From positions 124,001-188,000 of the forward strand of contig NZ_PTJO01000003.1 in the NCBI RefSeq assembly GCF_003716585.1: DNA of 64,000 bases, given 5' to 3'. A program made the position numbers and the translations under genes. The DNA is from Corynebacterium alimapuense. Its GTDB lineage: Bacteria; Actinomycetota; Actinomycetes; Mycobacteriales; Mycobacteriaceae. Below are positions 53,796-61,672 of the stretch, in pieces; within the stretch, counting starts at the first letter, position 1, and each line of letters opens with the position of its first letter. The notes under the pieces were generated by a model. It was not told where the DNA came from and did not search any database. It saw only the letters and a list, made by a program, of their open reading frames with translations.

Positions 53796-54617
53796 GGTTG
53801 AGGTGTGGTGGAGGTGGTTGGGGGTCTGCTGCGTTGATGTGGTTAAGCGGCTGGTTTAGTTGCCGCTGGTGATGGCTATTTACCGGGCAGTCAGTCCAGG
53901 CTATTGGCCCACAGAATAGCTGGTTTAGCTCCCTGTGATCACCTGTTGATTAGAATTGTGTGCAACTTCGACAGCGTCATATTTGCAGCACCTGCAACCA
54001 GACCCTCGCCATCCTAAGAGGCAAAGAACTACGAGGGGTCTCTTCGTGGTCCATATCCGAAATCGGAATGCTGGCCTAGGTATTTTTAGCGGGCAACAAT
54101 GAAAAGCCAACTGAAAACCCACGAACTGCAGCGTCATGAGTTAAGCAGTGCTGTCCATTGCACTAGAAGCCAGCAGACTTACCTTCAACGCGCTAAAGTG
54201 CTGGCAGTACGGCACAGCCTTCCACTCGCATTTCGAATCGCCTGACGATTTCGACCTCAAGTTTTAACGCATCTTGCACCCAGAGCCAGGGCGATGAGGT
54301 GAATTATTCGTACTGGTCCGCCGACTGCGACTCATTCGCTTTTGGATGCCCACATGCGGCAGATGAATGCCTTCGTGATTCCCCGACTACTCATGCGGGT
54401 TATGTAATCGTTTAAGAGACGCACCTAGGCGCTGATTAGAGATACACGAATAGTCTCGTCGACTCCGCCGCCTACGCTAGGTCGTAGAGACACTGATCGT
54501 AATCAATAATGCGATGATATTTATTGGACATTTCCTCACATCATCATCAAAAGAGCTATCGCCTAGGCATCAAGAAACCGAATAAAATAGCCTTCCCAAA
54601 GTACGATCGCCATAAGA
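53796..54617. other. Gene-free region at the left edge of the accessory island
   Basis: About 820 bases with no supported gene. A G-rich stretch follows the epimerase stop (53,790-53,860). The rest is a mosaic of short frames broken by stops on both strands. A plus-strand fragment around 54,190-54,265 (reading AFHSHFESPDDFDLKF before a stop) looks like degraded coding sequence of unknown origin. I see no terminal repeats, tRNA or transposase. Confidence 0.4.
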
Positions 54618-55349
54618 CTAGGCAGGAAAAGCCGTGGTGATCTTCCGAAGGATCTGCGGAACGTCGAACCTCGTCACGATACCTTGGAGCTTTCCGGTTG
54701 AGGTGCCGTCAACAGTTACCAATACAGTCGAGCGAAGGCTCTCACTCGATAGAAAATCACAGACCTTATTAGCGGACTCCCCCGGCTTGACGAACTTGGG
54801 CTGATCGTAGTCCTCTCCAAACTGGAGCACTGCCGAGACCGTCACAGCTTCCTCAATGAGGTGCCCCTGTTCACGGTGGACTGCATCACTGAGCCATCGG
54901 GCGAGTGCATTAGTTGTGAACAGAGCCTGGTATTTTCCTTCGTCGTAAATCGGGATTTGCGAAAATCCCTCTTTAATGACTAATTCTGCAGCATCAGCAA
55001 GTGAATCCGTCGGGGCTAATACAGCAGGATCCTTGATCATATAATCGTGAATCTTTGGCGGATTCTGAACCTTCTCCGCAATTTCTTCCATCGCGTTGAC
55101 CGCATCTAAACGAGGAGTGGCCAATTTTACGCCGCTAAGGACATGAGAGTGCTGCATAACATTACGCAGATCTACGAGTATTTTAAGTGATTCCTGGTGA
55201 TTACGGATTATTGGATTATTATTTTCGAGTGCATGATTACGCGCTTGCCCCAACCCCGAGAATTTTCTTCCATACTTCTTTTCAAGGGATGCTTTCATCG
55301 CTTCAGCAGCATTGAGGAAGCGGTCAGCGTAGTCAGAATCAGTAGCCAT
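54618..55349 (-). CDS. HEPN-like domain - CBS pair fusion protein
   Basis: A 243-residue protein. The N-terminal ~95 residues are helical and contain IIRNHQESLKILVDLRNVMQH, with the R-x4-H pattern (R62, H67) of HEPN domains, many of which are RNases. Two CBS repeats follow (residues ~98-155, with MIKDPAVLAPTDSLADAA, and ~165-243, ending GIVTRFDVPQIL); these usually bind adenine nucleotides. Similar HEPN-CBS proteins occur widely in bacteria, generally without known function. It stands alone on the minus strand, ahead of the defence locus and facing away from it. RNase activity gated by nucleotides is inference only. Confidence 0.75.
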   Translation of the reverse strand: MATDSDYADRFLNAAEAMKASLEKKYGRKFSGLGQARNHALENNNPIIRNHQESLKILVDLRNVMQHSHVLSGVKLATPRLDAVNAMEEIAEKVQNPPKIHDYMIKDPAVLAPTDSLADAAELVIKEGFSQIPIYDEGKYQALFTTNALARWLSDAVHREQGHLIEEAVTVSAVLQFGEDYDQPKFVKPGESANKVCDFLSSESLRSTVLVTVDGTSTGKLQGIVTRFDVPQILRKITTAFPA

Positions 55350-55852
55350 TTTCTCAGCATAGTATTTTCCCTGCTAAAGCAACGCTATCTGTCACCATTC
55401 TAGGTGGCTACACCCCCGTGCATCTGGTGACTGACACCCCGAGAAGTCTCGCCTCCAACCAAGAGCACACACCCAACAAAGCACGACAGTATCTAGACAT
55501 CGAAGAGAGTTCTGTTCCATAAAGAGTACTGCCCTCCGCTGCCAAGCTAAAAGAGCTCGCCTTAACTTTAGTCACCTCAACCGTGACACCCACCTATCTA
55601 GAGGCCAGAAGACAGACACCGTTTCTTGCCTCTTTCTATCAACTAGACCACTGTCTCCATCCACATCACTAGCAAATAGACCGAGGTTCGATTCTTGACT
55701 GACCTCTCCTGTCCCAGGATTCTATAGCGGCTGAGATAGACCCCCTGCGCATATTGCAATCCCCCTCATTAGTATGGAATGTCTGAGGGTTTACCACCCT
55801 AGGTAGGGCCCTACTTTCAGGGATGCCGCAGCGGAGAGGATGGAAGCTAGAC
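55350..55852. other. Intergenic region upstream of the defence locus
   Basis: About 500 bases between the divergent HEPN-CBS gene and pglW. It should contain promoters for both. Short frames on each strand have no motif or ribosome site. I see no tRNA, att-like duplication or repeat. Confidence 0.4.
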
Positions 55853-57808
55853 ATGCGCAAGGATTCCCCAAGGTGGGTGGAGATTTCTCGCTCCGAGTAC
55901 GATCATGAACGCGCTGGCTTGGATGCTCTGGGAGGGCTGATTCCCGATGCTGCCCCCTACCGGTTATGGACGAACTTCGAGTTCCAAGATTCACAAGGAA
56001 CCTGGAATGAGGTTGACGCGCTGGTTCTCGGGCGTGGTCGGCTCCACTAATTGGAGCTAAAATGCTGGAGCGGGATCTTAAGTGGCGACGAGCACAATTG
56101 GAGGCTCACTGGAAAAAATAGGAGCATCTCAAACCGTAAATCGCCCACTCTGGCTACTAGACGCAAGGCACAGCGTCTGGCTAGCAAGCTGCAAACCGCA
56201 TTGTGGGAAATCAAAGCTACAGCTGATTTTCCTATTCCTCCGGAATATCTCACGCCGCCGATAATCAAGGAAGGTGTACTGCTACACAGCGAATGCTTTC
56301 GCTCTCAGCTCAATGCCGATGGACAGATGAATGTCTTCACTCTGGACAGTCTGGCAAAGGAAGCGCATCTGCCTGGAATTACTGAACGAATCCTTGAGGC
56401 ACCTGCTTATAACGAGATTGATGAAGAATTCGGCCGGGTCATGTTGACCTTGGCCATTGAGAAAATCTCTGGAGTAATCAACCGTCGGCAACGTGCTGGC
56501 TCATGGGAACTGACGCACAAGATCGACGACGCGAACGATCTAGTGGTCTGGGCAGCTAAGCACATTGACCATGATGAGAAAGCACTGATCAAGCTTCGCC
56601 CCATCTTTGCTGACGCGACAGAAGCAGACGCTCGCCGTGCGGAAAAAGCTGTAACCCGCGAATACAAGCTCCTGTCCTCACTTGCGCATCCCGGGATTGA
56701 CTCGCCGAAGAGCCTCGAGAGGGTCGACAAATATGATCTACAAGCCTTGGTCTATCCAGAGCATTCAGGTTTTGAGTATCTTGACCTACTTCTTCCTAGA
56801 TTAAAGCTAACTGCTGCCCAACAGGTGGAAATCATCCTGCAAATCGCAGATGCGGTTGCCTACGCTCATCGCAATAATGTCATCCACCGACAGTTAACCC
56901 CTGAAGCAATCCTGCTCAATGTCGCTGCTTTACAGGGAACCGAACCTCGAGTTGAGGTCAAAGTTACGGGTTGGGCTCAGGCAGTTCAGGTGAATGCTAC
57001 GAAGGCATCTGAAACCCTGCTAGGAACAGTTCTCCAGCCGATGAGCACGACTGCTTCCTTCGACGTGGGCGTGAGTTTTCTGCCTCCAGAAGGCTATTTG
57101 GCAGACAGTGACGGTCAGCTTGCGGATCTATTTTCTCTCGGCGCACTAGCCTTTTTCATTCTCTCCGGTGGGCTGCAACCGGCGAATACCCGTGCTGATC
57201 TGATCACTCTGCTCAAAGAGCACGGTGGGCTAGATCTGGGTACCACTGGTGTTCAGGTGGAACCGCTATTACGGGAGTTGATCACCAAGGTCACTTCCGC
57301 TAGCCCGATGTGTCGCCGCAAGGCGGTGCTACCTGCTAATCCTCCAAGGGTCACTCCCACACCGGTGGAGCTGTTTGCCGGGAAACTTCGAGAACTTGCT
57401 CAAGATCGACGTCCTTTAATACAAGACGATCCGCTTCACACTCCCATCGGCGGGCTCATTGATGACCGGCTCGAGGTGATCAAGGTTCTCGGTTCCGGCT
57501 CAACCGCCCGTGGTATCTCAGTCTCTAATATCAACGATGAACCTGCTAAAACACATGTACTCAAGATGGGTATTACCCCGGATAAAGCCTCCACTCTCGC
57601 GGCTGAAGCAGAAACCCTACGCAGGCTAAATAGAGAACTCAGTGGGCACGAACATCGCAATCTATTTGTCACTTTGGTCGAGGAACTGCCAGCGCTATCG
57701 CCCATGTACGAGAAAAGAACTTCACCACTGGTGTACTCGCTCTCTACGACCCTACTAGTTGGGAAGGTCCCTCAATCCTTGAAGTTGCAGGTGCCAGAGT
57801 TGCCGTAA
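55853..57808 (+). pseudogene. pglW: BREX type 2 kinase PglW, interrupted and truncated
   Basis: The N-terminus shows a NERD nuclease-like domain: WVEISRSEYDHERAGLDALG, NEVDALVLGRGRLH, then an in-frame TAA (56048-56050), then LELKCWSG in the same frame. One base change (e.g. TTA to TAA) would restore it. After the stop the frame runs to 57808: a first kinase-like domain (~56,525-57,420) with HRQ (56885-56893) instead of HRD and TGW (56966-56974) instead of DFG, then the start of a second kinase-like domain with its glycine loop GSGSTARG. This second domain ends near 57,690, before any catalytic loop, and the last ~35 codons are out-of-frame pglZ sequence. PglW of Streptomyces is much longer. 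ATG 55853 is the likely original start; an ATG at 55823 is possible. The gene is therefore inactive as written, unless stop read-through or re-initiation occurs. Confidence 0.8.
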
Positions 57809-57825
57809 TCGATGCTCCTACTCCA

Positions 57826-60381
57826 TTGGTAATTCGTCAGGCCATCAGTTTCCCTATGCAAGGTGTCGATTTCACGGTTTTGGTCACTCCTTTGCTCGAC
57901 GCTGACCTCCCCGATGACATTCTTGCCCACCTCACGCCCTTCCATCGGGTTAACATCCCTATTCCTGCTGATGCTCTCCGGGAACTATTCTCTGCTAGTA
58001 CTCAACGACGTGGCATCATTCGCAACCGTCGCGATATCGCTGGCGTCGTAGAGTATCTCGCCCGTTGCGACGGCGATCCTGTCGACCTCACCCCTGCTTC
58101 AACAGGTGTGCTTACTGCCGCGCACCTGCACCATCAGCTGCTCACTGTCGGGGTTGGCTTGCCAACAACGCCTAATATGTCCTCGGTCATCGCATGGTCG
58201 CTTGATCCTGCATCAGTATCTAGATGGGCTGATTTCGTTAACTCCGTCTCGCCCGAGGTGAGAGAAAGCGCAGTGGAGTGGCTACGGACTCGGTTAGGTG
58301 AAGGGTCAGGCGCACTGGTGCGCTATCTCAACGCTCACGGTCCACGGGATCTGGCGGCCTGGGGTCTGGTAGCCGAAGTTGTCAGACCAGGACCCGGTAT
58401 CGATAACGCTGCTCGTGCAGGTGCCGAAGCTGCTTTCCGAATCACCACCGGCACTGGCCCTCCCTCCGACCTAGAGCTAGAAGCCTGGGCGAATGCCTCT
58501 ATTTCAGTATTTTCCTCTAATCAACGCTCAACTGCTCAGTTCGATGAATGGCGTAAATTGGCCGCCGGCCGAGCTGAAGAGTTCATTACCGCTGAGTCCA
58601 AACTTGGTGCCCGGAATTTGCTCTATCGCTCCCAGGTATGCAGAGGGGCACTCAGTGCTCGGATTGCCAAGCTCACGGAAGCACTTTCTGCTTGGTATGC
58701 AGACCCCCAAGAAATTGGCATCGCAGACGCCTTGGCTTCAGTTCAGTCCCACGCCTCTAGCAGTACAAAGCACCCGGATATTGCTGTCGCTATGGCACTA
58801 ATACGAATGATCAATTGGTTGCGTACTCCTGCTGTATCAACTCCGAGCACGCTATCGGATTGGTTGAAGTACTACCGCCGTGACATCAGCTGGCTAGATG
58901 TTTGTATCAACCGAGCTTGGGGCAATCAATCGACTTCAGAGCTGGCACGACTATCCCACCGAGTGCTCGACGAGGTTCGTCCCCGACGCAACACCCTCGA
59001 CCGTGAGTTTGCGGCTGTAGCGGCGAACACTGCCGCCGAGAGGCACACCGCCGGTAGCGTTCTCCTGGCAGAAGATGTTCTCGACCGTGTCGTAGCTCCC
59101 CTTCTCGAGGATCCCTCCAACCCCCGACCAGTACTCATGATCGTGCTTGACGGCATGAGCATCCCTGCCGCAAACATCCTAGTGGATAACATCCTCTCCA
59201 ATCCCAACGAAGACTGGCAAGAAGCGATCCCTGACGAAGAAGAACTCTCCACTGCTCTCAGCGTCTTACCAAGCGTTACTACTTTCGCCCGCACTAGTTT
59301 GATTTCCGGAAAGCTCAACACCGGCGGACAAGCCTCCGAGCGCGCCGGACTAGAAGCATGGGCTTCCGCTCATCTAAAAAACCAGTCAACTGGATGGAGC
59401 CTGCAACACAAAGCAGACTTAGATGCAGGAATAGTGGACAGTATCCGTGTTCAGGTCGAAGACACGGAACGCAATAAGCTGGTCGTGGCAGTTCTTAACA
59501 CCATCGACGATGCCTTAGACAAATCTGACCCCATCGAGCGAGTTTGGGATGTTCAAGACATCACCCACCTGCACCCTCTGTTGCAATCTGCTGCAGCCGT
59601 AGGCCGAACGGTGCTCTTTGTTTCGGATCATGGGCATGTGCTCGAACGACACGATACTTCCCCCACTCCTGGAGGCACAGGCACTGCACGATGGCGTGAA
59701 CCACTTTCCCCGCCGCAAGAGGGTGAGACATTGATCTCCGGCTCCCGAGTGCTCAGTGCTTCCGGTGAGGCCATCTTGGCCGTCGATGAAGGTATCCGTT
59801 ATACCTCACGCAAGGCTGGATATCACGGTGGACTCAGTCTTTCTGAAGTTGCCACGCCAGTGACTATCTTGACCAACTCGGTAAGCACATTAGCGAATCG
59901 TCTTTCCAATTTTCCGCTCACTACAGGCAGTTCAGACACTCGCTATCCCGAATGGTGGAATCGCCGCCAGGACAACGAGCGGCCAGTCACTCCCACGCCC
60001 GTCAAGAAAAGAAAGAAACCAGTCGATGAATCCCCAGCGCTCTTTGATACACCGGATATTGATACCCTCCGGAGTGAACTACTTCCAGACCTAGAGCGCA
60101 ACACTCTTTTCCGGGCACAGACCACATCCTTCCCAGTGGATGGTCGCTCTCGAAAGCAGATTGCAGAACTAATTCGCAAGATCGCCACCAACAGCGGACG
60201 CCTTCCAATTTCTACTCTCCGAGAGACCTGGCAGCTCGGTCCCATCCAGTTGCGTGGCGTCATTTCTACGCTGCTGCGTATCCTGAATATAGACGGGGTT
60301 CAGGTACTCGAACAGCAGGATTCGGACCTTGTACTCAACCGAAACCTCCTGGCAGAACAGTTCGATGTGAAGGATGTCTGA
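57826..60381 (+). CDS. pglZ: BREX type 2 alkaline-phosphatase-like protein PglZ, 5' truncated
   Basis: An 851-residue frame of the PglZ family, whose members belong to the alkaline phosphatase superfamily and act in phage exclusion. Metal-site motifs are intact: VLMIVLDGMS (Asp ~442), FVSDHGHV (D601, H602, H604) and YHGGLSLSEVATPV (H667). The first usable start is TTG 57826, but conserved PglZ sequence continues upstream in this frame (TTGVLALYDPTSWEGP from ~57,724), with no ATG, GTG or TTG back to the stop at 57631. So the natural N-terminus (at least 35 residues) has lost its start at a deletion junction with pglW. brxD overlaps or abuts the 3' end. Function is uncertain without the N-terminus. 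Confidence 0.85.
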   Translation: MVIRQAISFPMQGVDFTVLVTPLLDADLPDDILAHLTPFHRVNIPIPADALRELFSASTQRRGIIRNRRDIAGVVEYLARCDGDPVDLTPASTGVLTAAHLHHQLLTVGVGLPTTPNMSSVIAWSLDPASVSRWADFVNSVSPEVRESAVEWLRTRLGEGSGALVRYLNAHGPRDLAAWGLVAEVVRPGPGIDNAARAGAEAAFRITTGTGPPSDLELEAWANASISVFSSNQRSTAQFDEWRKLAAGRAEEFITAESKLGARNLLYRSQVCRGALSARIAKLTEALSAWYADPQEIGIADALASVQSHASSSTKHPDIAVAMALIRMINWLRTPAVSTPSTLSDWLKYYRRDISWLDVCINRAWGNQSTSELARLSHRVLDEVRPRRNTLDREFAAVAANTAAERHTAGSVLLAEDVLDRVVAPLLEDPSNPRPVLMIVLDGMSIPAANILVDNILSNPNEDWQEAIPDEEELSTALSVLPSVTTFARTSLISGKLNTGGQASERAGLEAWASAHLKNQSTGWSLQHKADLDAGIVDSIRVQVEDTERNKLVVAVLNTIDDALDKSDPIERVWDVQDITHLHPLLQSAAAVGRTVLFVSDHGHVLERHDTSPTPGGTGTARWREPLSPPQEGETLISGSRVLSASGEAILAVDEGIRYTSRKAGYHGGLSLSEVATPVTILTNSVSTLANRLSNFPLTTGSSDTRYPEWWNRRQDNERPVTPTPVKKRKKPVDESPALFDTPDIDTLRSELLPDLERNTLFRAQTTSFPVDGRSRKQIAELIRKIATNSGRLPISTLRETWQLGPIQLRGVISTLLRILNIDGVQVLEQQDSDLVLNRNLLAEQFDVKDV

Positions 60382-60385
60382 CGCT

Positions 60386-61672
60386 ATGACCGAGGTTTCT
60401 CCCGCCCGCCGCACTGCGATCATCGACGCTTTGCGTCGGGGCACCGTGCCGGCTTCAGGGCTCGACCAGTTAGCAGTTGGCCTCGATCAACTCAAACCAG
60501 TCATTGTAGAAGAATTAGATAAAGTCGCTGGTGGAGCTGCAGTTTTCAAAGCAATCCGGGGCGAATACGGATCTGGCAAGACCTTTGCTTCTCGTTGGGT
60601 TCAGCAACACGCTTTGGCACGAAACTTCGCGGTAGCTGAAGTTCAAATCTCAGAGCTAGAAACCCCGCTACACAAACTAGAGACTGTCTACCGACGAGCC
60701 ACGGAAAGCATACACACCACAGCATTTGGAACTGGCGGGTTCCGCATGATTCTTGATACCTGGCTCTACCAGGTAGAGAAAGATTCGCATGGTTCCGATG
60801 AGGTCGCTGACTCAATAGTCGAGCAACGGCTGGCTGCCGTTGCTGCGACCGCACCTGTGTTTCCGCTGGCGTTACGCGCTTACCGTAACTCCATCCTCGA
60901 AGAAGACGTCACGACCGCTGATGGGCTAGCGGCGTGGCTTGGCGGACAACCGTCCGTCGCTGCATCCATCAAACGCCGGGCTGGAGTCAAAAGCGAGCTC
61001 GACCACTACACCGCTATGGGGTTTCTCCGAGGGCTGGTGGAAATTTTGCGTGGTTCGGGGCATGCTGGTTTAGTCTTGGTTCTCGATGAAGTAGAAACCT
61101 TGCAGAGGATGCGTGCAGATTCTCGAGAAAAAGCACTCAACGCACTTCGTCAGTGGATCGACGAGATCGATGCTGGCCACTATCCTGGCCTCTACCTTCT
61201 CATTACCGGCACCACGGCTTTCTTCGAAGGAAACCAAGGCGTGCGTCGCCTTCCTCCGTTAGATTCCCGATTGAGAGTCGATTTCTCCGGTGACCCCCGA
61301 TGGGACAACCCTCGTTTACCGCAGATCCGTCTACAAGGCTTCACCAAAGATCGACTCATCGAGGTAGGTCTCAAAGTTCGTGATCTCTACGCTGGTGGTT
61401 CTTCAACTGGAGATCGAATCCTGACGGCCGCCGATGATGCCTTCGTAGCCGATCTTGCAGACACTGTCGCAGGTGTGCTTGGTGGTCAGGTGGGAGTTGC
61501 TCCACGGCAATTCTTGCGGACCCTCATCGATGTCCTCGATCGGATAGACCTTCACCCTTCCTTCGATCCGCGAACCGACTACAGCGTCTCAATCCCTGAA
61601 TCAACCATGTCTGAGAATGAACGCGCCGCTGCACACAACGTAGTGACCAATCCGGATGACATCGAGTTGTGA
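60386..61672 (+). CDS. brxD: BREX system ATP-binding protein BrxD
   Basis: About 428 residues, a P-loop ATPase of the BrxD (DUF2791) family. Walker A is IRGEYGSGKTF (~residues 58-67) and Walker B is VLVLDEVETL with D234-E235. Then comes YLLITGTTAFFEG, a sensor-like strand, and the C-terminal region (VAPRQFLRTLIDVLDRID). ATG 60386 is chosen because AAGGA is 10 bases upstream; ATG 60374 in the same frame sits directly on that AAGGA. It overlaps or abuts pglZ, and its stop overlaps the brxHI start as GTGA. The frame is intact. In known BREX-2 loci this gene follows pglZ. Confidence 0.85.
   Translation: MTEVSPARRTAIIDALRRGTVPASGLDQLAVGLDQLKPVIVEELDKVAGGAAVFKAIRGEYGSGKTFASRWVQQHALARNFAVAEVQISELETPLHKLETVYRRATESIHTTAFGTGGFRMILDTWLYQVEKDSHGSDEVADSIVEQRLAAVAATAPVFPLALRAYRNSILEEDVTTADGLAAWLGGQPSVAASIKRRAGVKSELDHYTAMGFLRGLVEILRGSGHAGLVLVLDEVETLQRMRADSREKALNALRQWIDEIDAGHYPGLYLLITGTTAFFEGNQGVRRLPPLDSRLRVDFSGDPRWDNPRLPQIRLQGFTKDRLIEVGLKVRDLYAGGSSTGDRILTAADDAFVADLADTVAGVLGGQVGVAPRQFLRTLIDVLDRIDLHPSFDPRTDYSVSIPESTMSENERAAAHNVVTNPDDIEL

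Noticed and set aside
55408-55593. Minus-strand 61-codon frame upstream of the HEPN-CBS gene
   Set aside because: No ribosome site, motif or neighbour support; the region is more likely a promoter spacer.
55680-55705. Sequence GGTTCGATTC resembling a tRNA T-loop
   Set aside because: The flanking bases do not pair into a T-stem and no anticodon or acceptor arm fits on either strand.
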